A stretch of DNA of 7,603 bases from QHWK01 sp035315685 (GTDB taxonomy: Bacteria > Acidobacteriota > Vicinamibacteria > Vicinamibacterales > CAVVIG01), in the NCBI GenBank assembly GCA_035315685.1, contig DATFXR010000882.1:1-7603 (forward strand), read 5' to 3'. Made by a program: the position numbers and the translations under genes. Below, piece by piece: positions 1 to 5,820 of the stretch. Under the pieces are notes generated by a model. That model was not told the origin of the DNA. It made no database searches and worked only from the letters and a program-made list of their open reading frames with translations. Positions within the stretch are counted from its first letter, which is position 1, and each line of letters starts with the position of its first letter.

Positions 1-1404
1 CGCCGGCGTGTAGGTCTGGTGGACCAGCGGCCGCAGCGCCGACACCGCCATGAACGTCGCGTCGTGCGGCTCGGGCGGCGTCGGGAACGACGCCAGCATC
101 TTCATCTTGTCGCCCGAGATGTCGATGATCTCCTGGTTCTCGGGCAGGTCCGGACCGACCGGCACGTATTGATCCTTCGACAGTTTGTTCAGCGCGAGCA
201 GGTAGTCGCCGAACGGGTGCATGTGGTCGCCGCCGACCGCCTGCAGGTGGCCGATGTTGTAGTGGACGTTGATACGATCGACGACGTAGTCGGACGCGCC
301 GTTGATCGCCTTGTCGATGTTCCACTTCACGACCTGGCTGTCGAGGAACAGCGAGGTATACGCGTTCCCGCGATCATCGAACGTCGTGTGCAGCGGGCCG
401 AGACCGACCTCCGGCTCGGCGATGATCTTCAGCGTGTGCGCGTCGATGATCGTCACCGTCGGCGACAGCTTGCCGCTCGCGATCGCGTACTTGCCGTCGG
501 GCGTGACGTTGATGCCGTGGGGATTCTTCGGGACGGGTATCAGCGTCAGGATGCCGGGGTTCTGATCGGGATCGATGATTGGAACACCGTTGCGAGCCTC
601 GCCGCGACCGGCGGCAGCGGCCTTTTCCGCCGCCGGAATGTCGATCGCGGCCACCGCGTCGCGGTCGTACTGAATCATCGCGCCCATGTCCTTCCCCTGC
701 TCGAGGTTGTAGACCGTCGAGAAGGAATAGCGGCCGTCCTTGGACGTGTCCGCGATGTCGATGTTGCCGTTCACCCGGACCTCGAACTTGACCTCCATGG
801 TCTCCGGATCCACGAACGCGACGACCGACGTGTAGGGGGCCGGATTGGTCGCGAGTCCGTCCGTCGGCTGCTCGAACTCGCCGTTGACGACGATGTACTT
901 CGTGTTCGGCGAGACGACGGCGATGCCGTGCGCACCCTGGAGATTCGGGATCTTCACGATGCGGTCCGCCTCGAAGTAGTCGAGCCGGACGCGCGCCAGA
1001 CGCCCGTTGGCGAGATCGTTGATCCAGAGGTACTTGCCGTTCGGCACGCCGTCGGTTTCCGACAGCACCGGATGGTGCGTGTCCCCCCACGTGCCGCCGG
1101 TCGACGCGAGCTCGATTCGCCGCGGATCGCTGTCGTTCATCGCGTAGCCGTAGGCGGCGCGCGGCTCGAAGATCGGAATTTCGCGGATCAGCCGTCCGGA
1201 GGGGATGCCGACGACGAACACCGAGCCGCTCTGGCCTCCGGACAGGAACGCGTAGTACTTGTCGAGCTCGCCGGGTGCGACGTAAATCTTCTCGGCGGCG
1301 AGCGAGCGCGCCGACCGCGACGCGCCACAGCCGAGCGTGTGCACGGCGCCGAGCGTCGCGACCACGCTGACGATCACGAGGATGAACGGATGACGCTTGA
1401 TCAT
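1..1404 (-). CDS. nosZ: Nitrous oxide reductase, Sec-type (clade II), N-terminal 468 residues; 3' end cut by window edge
   Basis: This enzyme reduces N2O to N2 in the periplasm, the last step of denitrification. The reading frame starts at 1404 and is still open at base 1. The 468 residues present cover the signal peptide and most or all of the seven-bladed propeller; the C-terminal CuA domain lies outside. All seven CuZ histidines can be placed: DTHH (H110, H111), GAHG (H159), NPHG (H296), GPLHTTFD (H339), IGHL (H386) and PEPHDA (H447). The N-terminus has KRH, a hydrophobic stretch (about 7-21) and TLGC at C26. There is no twin-arginine motif, so export is Sec-type, as in clade II NosZ. C26 could be a lipobox cysteine, but T at -3 is not canonical. 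The start is supported by a Shine-Dalgarno-like GAGG 5 nt upstream. The gene follows the dihaem/CuA lipoprotein gene by 7 nt, so it is very probably its co-transcribed partner. Identification is firm; clade assignment is nearly so. Confidence 0.96.
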   Translation of the reverse strand, partial: MIKRHPFILVIVSVVATLGAVHTLGCGASRSARSLAAEKIYVAPGELDKYYAFLSGGQSGSVFVVGIPSGRLIREIPIFEPRAAYGYAMNDSDPRRIELASTGGTWGDTHHPVLSETDGVPNGKYLWINDLANGRLARVRLDYFEADRIVKIPNLQGAHGIAVVSPNTKYIVVNGEFEQPTDGLATNPAPYTSVVAFVDPETMEVKFEVRVNGNIDIADTSKDGRYSFSTVYNLEQGKDMGAMIQYDRDAVAAIDIPAAEKAAAAGRGEARNGVPIIDPDQNPGILTLIPVPKNPHGINVTPDGKYAIASGKLSPTVTIIDAHTLKIIAEPEVGLGPLHTTFDDRGNAYTSLFLDSQVVKWNIDKAINGASDYVVDRINVHYNIGHLQAVGGDHMHPFGDYLLALNKLSKDQYVPVGPDLPENQEIIDISGDKMKMLASFPTPPEPHDATFMAVSALRPLVHQTYTPA

Positions 1405-1409
1405 GATGA

Positions 1410-1413
1410 CCTC
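1410..1413 (-). promoter_or_regulatory. Ribosome binding site of nosZ
   Basis: GAGG on the minus strand, 5 nt before the nosZ ATG and overlapping the stop codon of the upstream gene. It suggests translational coupling. It contrasts with the first genes of both divergent transcripts, which show no usable Shine-Dalgarno sequence. Confidence 0.6.
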
Positions 1414-2554
1414 ACTCGACGACGAGCACGCCGTGCATGTGCGGGTGGAGCTCCGTCGTGCTGCATTGTGTGGCGCAATAAAAGTTGTAGCGGCCAGGAG
1501 TGTCGACCTTGAACGTCACCGAGAGCGGTGCGCCCACCATCGCGCCGTTGATGAACACGTTCTGATCGAGACCGTCGAGCGCGAACCCGTGACCGGCGCC
1601 GAGTCCGTTGTCGGTCGCCGAGAACTCGATCTTCACGACCTCGCCGTGCCGGACGCGGATTTCGGACGGCTCGTACTTCCAGGCGTGTTCGCGCAGCTGG
1701 ATGACGCGATCAGGAGCACCGACGCCCTCCATGCTCTTCGCCAGCTGCCGCTTCTGATTGCCTGACCCGTGCTTCGACAGCGACAACACGTAAGCGACCA
1801 GGTCGTACTCATCCTGTGTCGGCATGACGCCCGAGTACGACGGCATCGGCACGCCGTTCATGCCGGTTTCGAGCGTGCGGACGATCTCCCGTTCGGTCCA
1901 GCCGGTGCGGAACGTTCCCGGCTGGGTCAGGTCCCGCGCGTTGACGTGCCGGCCTTTCGCATCGACCATCGTGTTCGACGAAGGGCCGACGCCGCGGCCG
2001 TCGTCGCCATGGCACTTGGCGCACTGCATCTTCGCGTAGACGTCCTTGCCGCGACCGGCGCTGCGCGACTTCGGCGTGTCCGGCAGCGGCATCGGCTTCA
2101 GCTCGCGCGCCGCCGCGAAGCGGCTGTCGAAGGCCTTCACGTAGTCGACCAGCGCCCAGCGCTCTTCGTCGGACAGGAGGTATTTCCACGGCGGCATGCC
2201 GGTGCCATCCGCGCCACGTGAGATGGTGCGGAACAAATCCTGATCGCTCGGCAATTGCCCCGACGAGGTCGAGCGGAACTTGAACTGACCCGCCGTGAAA
2301 TCCCGCGGCGGCGGTACTAGAAATGGAGCTCCGTAGCCGTCGCCCTTTCCCTCCACGCCGTGGCATTGCACGCAATTGGTTTCGTACAGATGCCTGCCGC
2401 GATCGACAGTGGCGGCGGTCGACTGTGGCCGCGGCGGGACCGGCAGGTCGAGGAACGGTGGCGTGAGCGAGCTCGTTCCGGGTGCAGGTTTCGAGCACGC
2501 CGACAGGCCGATCGCGGCGGCGATGCCCATGAACGCAAGGCGGTTGATCGTCAT
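1412..2554 (-). CDS. Dihaem cytochrome c lipoprotein fused to a CuA-like cupredoxin domain; likely electron donor to NosZ
   Basis: A 380-residue exported electron carrier. The start at 2554 gives a clean lipoprotein signal with lipobox LSAC (C20), so it should be membrane-anchored and face the periplasm. A start at 2602 would add 16 residues and run into a palindromic operator. Domain 1 (about 47-145) has haem motif CVQCH (C61, C64, H65) and a likely distal M120 in GMPPW. Domain 2 (about 165-262) has CAKCH (C178, C181, H182) and likely M237 in VPMPSY. Domain 3 (about 284-380) resembles the CuA domain of NosZ and COX2: GHGF (H322), C360-x3-C364, then H370-x2-M373 and a short C-terminal strand. 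The Cys-to-His spacing is x5 rather than the x3 usual in CuA. Placement 7 nt before nosZ suggests that it feeds electrons to NosZ, but that role is inferred. The order haem-haem-CuA is the reverse of caa3 oxidase subunit II (CuA then haem). Confidence 0.9.
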   Translation of the reverse strand: MTINRLAFMGIAAAIGLSACSKPAPGTSSLTPPFLDLPVPPRPQSTAATVDRGRHLYETNCVQCHGVEGKGDGYGAPFLVPPPRDFTAGQFKFRSTSSGQLPSDQDLFRTISRGADGTGMPPWKYLLSDEERWALVDYVKAFDSRFAAARELKPMPLPDTPKSRSAGRGKDVYAKMQCAKCHGDDGRGVGPSSNTMVDAKGRHVNARDLTQPGTFRTGWTEREIVRTLETGMNGVPMPSYSGVMPTQDEYDLVAYVLSLSKHGSGNQKRQLAKSMEGVGAPDRVIQLREHAWKYEPSEIRVRHGEVVKIEFSATDNGLGAGHGFALDGLDQNVFINGAMVGAPLSVTFKVDTPGRYNFYCATQCSTTELHPHMHGVLVVE

Positions 2555-2560
2555 GATCGC

Positions 2561-2566
2561 ACTGTA
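2561..2566 (-). promoter_or_regulatory. -10 box of the cytochrome/nosZ promoter (leaderless)
   Basis: TACAGT on the minus strand matches TATAAT at four of six positions. It sits exactly 12 to 7 bases before the A of the ATG at 2554. Transcription would therefore start on the start codon itself, giving a leaderless mRNA, in line with the absence of a good Shine-Dalgarno sequence. Confidence 0.45.
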
Positions 2567-2587
2567 GAACTCACCCGGTTGGCGTCC

Positions 2588-2603
2588 TATGACGCCCGTC
2601 ATA
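2588..2603. promoter_or_regulatory. Palindromic operator 1 (TATGAC-N4-GTCATA), nosZ side
   Basis: TATGACGCCCGTCATA is a perfect inverted repeat with 7-bp arms and a 2-nt centre (six conserved bases either side of N4). Its centre is 41.5 bp from the A of the cytochrome start codon. That is the class II activator distance if transcription begins at the ATG. The 5-4-5 half-site layout matches CRP/FNR-family sites, but the half-site is ATGAC rather than the FNR/DNR TTGAT. A nearly identical copy lies 81 bp away (centre to centre), in front of the divergent gene. The regulator is not in the window. Confidence 0.72.
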
Positions 2604-2664
2604 CCGACTGTCTTTTCTTGTCTCCGGCGGCGAGCCGCTCGCCTGAAGCCTTCGCGCTACCGAT

Positions 2665-2688
2665 CGCCTATGACCGCCGTCATAGGCG
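2665..2688. promoter_or_regulatory. Palindromic operator 2 (CGCCTATGAC-N4-GTCATAGGCG), radical SAM side
   Basis: A perfect inverted repeat with 10-bp arms and a 4-nt spacer. Its core TATGACCGCCGTCATA differs from operator 1 at two central positions only. The centre is 40.5 bp before the A of the radical SAM start codon, almost the mirror image of operator 1 relative to its own gene. The 61 bp between the two palindromes (2604-2664) shows no further site that I can recognise. Confidence 0.72.
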
Positions 2689-2705
2689 GGTTCCGGGTGT
2701 CGGGC

Positions 2706-2711
2706 GATGCT
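2706..2711 (+). promoter_or_regulatory. Weak -10 box of the radical SAM promoter
   Basis: GATGCT matches TATAAT at three of six positions and lies 11 to 6 bases before the ATG at 2717. A start site at 2717-2718 would put operator 2 at -40.5 to -41.5. The hexamer is weak, as expected for an activator-dependent promoter, so the call rests mostly on position. Confidence 0.3.
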
Positions 2712-2716
2712 GGGGC

Positions 2717-3829
2717 ATGCCGCCACCGGACTTCACCCAACTCGACTTCAACCGCGCGCCCTTTCTCGTCATTTGGGAAGTGACGCGTGCATGCGCGCTG
2801 GCCTGCGTCCACTGCCGCGCCGACGCGATGAGCCGCCGCGATCCGCGCGAGCTGACCACCGCAGAAGGCTGTCGCCTGATCGACCAGGTCCGGGCGTTCG
2901 CGCCGCCGCCGCTGTTCGTGTTGACAGGCGGCGATCCGATGCGTCGTCCCGATCTGCGCGATCTGGTGGCGTACGCGAAGAGCGTCGGGCTGACGGTCGC
3001 CCTGACGCCGAGCGGCACCGCCGCCGCGACGCCGGCCCGCCTCCGAGAGCTGAAAGAGGCTGGGCTGTCGCGCATCGCCGTGAGCCTGGACGGGCCGGAC
3101 CCGGAGGCTCACGATGCGTTCCGCCGCGTCCGCGGCTCGTACGCATGGACGACGCGGATCATCGAAACGGCAATCGAGCTTGAATTGCCGCTGCAGATCA
3201 ACACCACCATCAGCCGGACGACGCTGCCGAACCTGGAGGCGATGGCGCGGCGCGTCGCCGAGTTCCCGCTCACCTTGTGGGCGCTGTTCTTCCTGATCCA
3301 GACCGGCAGAGGGGCGACGCTCGAGCAGATCACGGCCGACGAGTGCGAGCGCGTGCTGCACTACCTCTACGACCTGTCGCTGACCTCGCCGTTCGGGATC
3401 AAGACGACGGAGGCGCCCCACTACCACCGCATCGTCTGGCAGCGCGAGCACGGACGGGCGCATACCGACACGGCCGAGGCGGTCGGGGCCCGGCGGCGAC
3501 AGTTGCGTGCCCCGCGCAGCGTGAACGACGGGAACGGCTTCGTTTTCATCGATCATCTCGGCAACATCTGTCCCAGCGGATTCCTGCCAGCCGCGAGGGG
3601 TAACGTGCGGTCGACGTCGCTGGCAGACGTGTACCGCACAGACGACATGTTCGTCCGCCTGCGGGACGCCGATGCGCTGATGGGCAAATGTGGGCGCTGC
3701 CGATTCCGCGCCATGTGCGGCGGCTCGCGATCTCGCGCCTACGCGACGACCGGCGCGGTGATGGCGTCGGATCCGCTCTGTACATACGAGCCGGGCGACT
3801 CGATCGAACCGCTCGTTGCCGCGGTGTAG
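2717..3829 (+). CDS. Radical SAM/SPASM protein, TIGR04053-like
   Basis: A 370-residue iron-sulphur enzyme that should cleave S-adenosylmethionine to start radical chemistry in the cytoplasm. The radical SAM cluster motif is C26-x3-C30-x2-C33. GGDP (71-74) replaces the commoner GGEP, VSLDG is at 122-126, and KTTEAPHYHR is at 229-238. The C-terminal SPASM/twitch region has C285, C325-x2-C328, C334 in CGGSR, and C355, enough for at least one auxiliary cluster. GGDP plus KTTEAPHY are, as I recall, hallmarks of the TIGR04053 family, relatives of NirJ and AhbC/AhbD haem-pathway enzymes; the substrate of TIGR04053 itself is not known to me. The start at 2717 fits the family N-terminus and the leaderless promoter. 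Longer in-frame starts would read through the operators and the neighbouring gene. Divergence from the nosZ pair with a shared operator type suggests co-regulation and a cofactor-maturation role in denitrification (inference). A peptide-modifying role cannot be excluded. Confidence 0.9.
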   Translation: MPPPDFTQLDFNRAPFLVIWEVTRACALACVHCRADAMSRRDPRELTTAEGCRLIDQVRAFAPPPLFVLTGGDPMRRPDLRDLVAYAKSVGLTVALTPSGTAAATPARLRELKEAGLSRIAVSLDGPDPEAHDAFRRVRGSYAWTTRIIETAIELELPLQINTTISRTTLPNLEAMARRVAEFPLTLWALFFLIQTGRGATLEQITADECERVLHYLYDLSLTSPFGIKTTEAPHYHRIVWQREHGRAHTDTAEAVGARRRQLRAPRSVNDGNGFVFIDHLGNICPSGFLPAARGNVRSTSLADVYRTDDMFVRLRDADALMGKCGRCRFRAMCGGSRSRAYATTGAVMASDPLCTYEPGDSIEPLVAAV

Positions 3830-3883
3830 CGGCATGCAATCGGCGGTGAATGACGCGATGGACTCGTCGGGTTCCTCGCTCAG

Positions 3884-4246
3884 ATGATCGTCGCCATGGA
3901 ATCACGGCTCCTTCCGATGGCGGCATGGTACTGTGCGTACGCCGGCGCCAGGTATCGGATCGCGCCGCCCTCGCCGCACGCGATGCGGGATCGCACGCTC
4001 CAGACGGTCGTCTTCGCGGCCTGGACGCTCGGCGTGCCAGCGCTGGCAGGCGGGATGTTCCTCGAGTCGGCCGCCCTTGTCAGCGCCGGTGCCTGGGCGC
4101 TTTTCGCGGCGGTGGCCGTCGCCGCAGTGGACACTTCATTCGTCGTCGGTCGTACGTTCACGAAGCATGACGCTCAGCAAGATCGATCATCCGCCCGGAC
4201 TGAAACGTTCAAACAGCGCGCGGTCCCCGGTAGCGCAGACTCATAG
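3884..4246 (+). CDS. Small membrane protein of unknown function, two predicted helices
   Basis: I do not recognise this 120-residue protein. Residues about 40-60 and 63-84 form two hydrophobic segments, followed by a polar, charged tail (91-120). Codons up to about residue 92 have the strong third-position G/C of the neighbouring genes; the tail is poorer, so its end may be drifting. The start is uncertain: ATG at 3884, 3896 or, just before the helices, 3983 are all possible and none has a good Shine-Dalgarno sequence. It lies 54 nt after the radical SAM gene on the same strand and 36 nt before the porin gene, so the three may be one transcript. The short N-terminus followed by a well-formed helix pair could also be the remnant of a larger membrane protein. 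The reading frame looks real; the function is unknown. Confidence 0.55.
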   Translation: MIVAMESRLLPMAAWYCAYAGARYRIAPPSPHAMRDRTLQTVVFAAWTLGVPALAGGMFLESAALVSAGAWALFAAVAVAAVDTSFVVGRTFTKHDAQQDRSSARTETFKQRAVPGSADS

Positions 4247-4251
4247 GTCTG
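4236..4251. repeat. Short inverted repeat upstream of the porin gene
   Basis: CAGAC-TCATAG-GTCTG has perfect 5-bp arms. It overlaps the stop codon of the small membrane protein gene and is centred 39.5 bp before the porin ATG. It could be an operator or a weak RNA hairpin. It does not match the TATGAC-N4-GTCATA operators. Arms this short may arise by chance. Confidence 0.3.
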
Positions 4252-4282
4252 ATGCGGCACATCGACGAAACTTGGAATATCC

Positions 4283-5767
4283 ATGACGCGACGTCAGCAT
4301 CTGTTCATTGCCGCGTCCTCGCTCTGCGCGATTGTGCTGAACCTGCCGGCCCGCGAGGCTGCGGCACAGACCGCAGACAGGGCACCGGCCGAGACCGGCA
4401 TGACGTTCTCCGGTTCGCTCCGGACGAGGGCGTACGCGTGGAACTGGTTCGGCGATGATCCGGGCGGGGACTACTTCTATCCCGCCGCAATTGGTCGCGT
4501 CGCGCTCCGCCACTCGAAGACGAAGCTCGACTGGCAGGTGGAGCTCGCGTTTCCAGTTGTCCTGCATCTGCCCGGCGACGCGGTCCTGCCGGTGCCGAAG
4601 GGACAGCTTGGCCTTGGAGCGTCCTACTTTGCCGCGAATGGCAACAGCACTGACAACGCGTCTCTGTTTCTCAAACAGGCGTACGTCCGTCTCAAACGCC
4701 AGGGTGCCGGCGGCGCTCACGCGCTCACAATCGGCCGGCTGGAATTCACCGACGGCGTCGAGGCGATGCCGTCCGACAGCACGCTCGCCGCGCTCAAACG
4801 CGATCGCATCGGCCAGCGATTGATCGGCACGTTCGGATTCACCGACGTCGGGCGTAGCGTCGACGGAGCCGAATACACCTTCGCAGCGAAGCGGACGAAT
4901 CTCACGCTTCTCGGCGGACGGCCTACACAGGGCGTGTTCGACGTCAGCGGATGGCCCGAACTGAGCGTGAACGTGTTCTACGGCGCGCTGACGCACCAGG
5001 CGGGCACCGAACGCGCACCCGCGGAGTGGCGCATCTTCGGGCTCGGTTACGACGATTACCGGCATCTCACGGACAAGGCCGACAATCGCCCGGCAGCCGC
5101 CCGAACCGCTGATACCGGTTCGATCGCGATCGCGACGATCGGCGGACACTACGTGCAGGTTGTCGACACGAGCGGAGGACCGATCGACTTCCTGCTCTGG
5201 TCGGCGGTCCAGACGGGAGCGTGGGGCGCACTGGCGCACCGTGCCGGCGCGTTCGCTTCAGAAGTTGGCTGGCAGCCGCGCGCGGCTGAACGTCTCGGGC
5301 TGTGGATCCGCGGCGGATACCAGTACGGATCCGGCGACGCATCTCCGACCGACGAGAGGCACGGCACGTTCTTTCAGGTGCTGCCGACACCGCGGCTGTA
5401 CGCGCGACTTCCATTCTTCAACATGATGAACGACGGCGATGCCTTCGCCGAAGTGATCGTGAAGCCTGCGCCGCGCGTCATCGTGCGGAGCGACGTCCAC
5501 TCCCTGGCTCTCGCTGACGCACACGATCTCTGGTATACGGGCGGCGGAGCGTTTCAAGCCGCGACGTTCGGCTACGCCGGTCGGCCAGCCAACGGCGCGA
5601 CGGCGCTGGCCACGCTGTCCGATGCGGGCGTCGACTGGTCCGTCAATGCACACCTCGCGGTTGCCGGCTACTACGGATATGCACACGGCGGGCCCGTCCC
5701 CGAGGCGATCTATTCCACGCACAACGCCGCGCACCTCGGGTATGCGGAAATGCTCGTTCGCTTTTGA
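4283..5767 (+). CDS. Outer-membrane beta-barrel porin, alginate-export family
   Basis: A 494-residue outer-membrane channel. A Sec signal peptide (MTRRQ start, hydrophobic core about 7-20, likely cleavage after AAA near residue 28) is followed by many alternating, aromatic-flanked strands. The chain ends in phenylalanine (LVRF), the usual outer-membrane insertion signal. Family hallmarks in the C-terminal half include an RGGYQYGSGD block, GTFFQVLPTPRLYARLPFFN, a DLWYTGGGAF block and a GYYGYAHG block. These are what I know from the alginate-export (AlgE-like) barrel family. The name says little about substrate here: no alginate biosynthesis genes are visible. Many family members occur outside alginate producers. 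Next to denitrification genes a role as a general or anion-selective porin, perhaps for nitrate or nitrite, is plausible but unproven. It lies downstream of the radical SAM and small membrane genes and converges on the TDT channel gene. TTGGA at 4272-4276 is a possible weak ribosome binding site. Confidence 0.88.
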   Translation: MTRRQHLFIAASSLCAIVLNLPAREAAAQTADRAPAETGMTFSGSLRTRAYAWNWFGDDPGGDYFYPAAIGRVALRHSKTKLDWQVELAFPVVLHLPGDAVLPVPKGQLGLGASYFAANGNSTDNASLFLKQAYVRLKRQGAGGAHALTIGRLEFTDGVEAMPSDSTLAALKRDRIGQRLIGTFGFTDVGRSVDGAEYTFAAKRTNLTLLGGRPTQGVFDVSGWPELSVNVFYGALTHQAGTERAPAEWRIFGLGYDDYRHLTDKADNRPAAARTADTGSIAIATIGGHYVQVVDTSGGPIDFLLWSAVQTGAWGALAHRAGAFASEVGWQPRAAERLGLWIRGGYQYGSGDASPTDERHGTFFQVLPTPRLYARLPFFNMMNDGDAFAEVIVKPAPRVIVRSDVHSLALADAHDLWYTGGGAFQAATFGYAGRPANGATALATLSDAGVDWSVNAHLAVAGYYGYAHGGPVPEAIYSTHNAAHLGYAEMLVRF

Positions 5768-5779
5768 CGTCAGTCGCCG

Positions 5780-5797
5780 GTCCGGCCAAAGCCGGAC
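5780..5797. terminator. GC-rich hairpin between convergent genes
   Basis: GTCCGGC-CAAA-GCCGGAC forms a perfect 7-bp stem with a 4-nt loop, 12 nt after the porin stop codon. There is no U-tract on either strand, so it is not a textbook intrinsic terminator. Its place in the 53-bp gap between convergent genes makes a two-way transcript end or 3' stabiliser the likeliest role. Confidence 0.5.
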
Positions 5798-5820
5798 ACT
5801 ACGGAGAAATGAAAAGCGGT

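Noticed and set aside
19..1512. A 497-codon plus-strand open frame opposite nosZ
   Set aside because: It is the antisense shadow of a high-GC gene: arginine/valine/aspartate-rich, with no recognisable domain, while the minus strand encodes a clear NosZ.
2555..2602. N-terminal extension of the cytochrome/CuA protein to an ATG at 2602
   Set aside because: The extra 16 residues would precede a clean lipoprotein signal, and the ATG lies within operator 1. The start at 2554 fits the lipobox and the -10 box.
2712..2715. GGGG as a Shine-Dalgarno sequence for the radical SAM gene
   Set aside because: Only one base separates it from the ATG, too close for ribosome placement; a leaderless start fits better.
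2360..2716. N-terminal extension of the radical SAM protein to 2360
   Set aside because: It would be antisense to the cytochrome gene and cross both operators. The family N-terminus fits a start at 2717.
3834..3887. 17-codon frame after the radical SAM gene as a possible substrate peptide
   Set aside because: It has no cysteine, core-like repeat or ribosome binding site, and a frame this short is expected by chance; TIGR04053 is not known to me as a peptide-modifying family.
4226..4262. tRNA-like stretch (GGTAGCGC followed by a stem-loop with CAT)
   Set aside because: The loop has six, not seven, bases and there is no matching acceptor stem, T-arm or GTTCRA motif.
4241..5239. A 332-codon minus-strand open frame opposite the porin
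   Set aside because: It has antisense composition with no signal or domain. The plus strand gives a convincing signal peptide and barrel.
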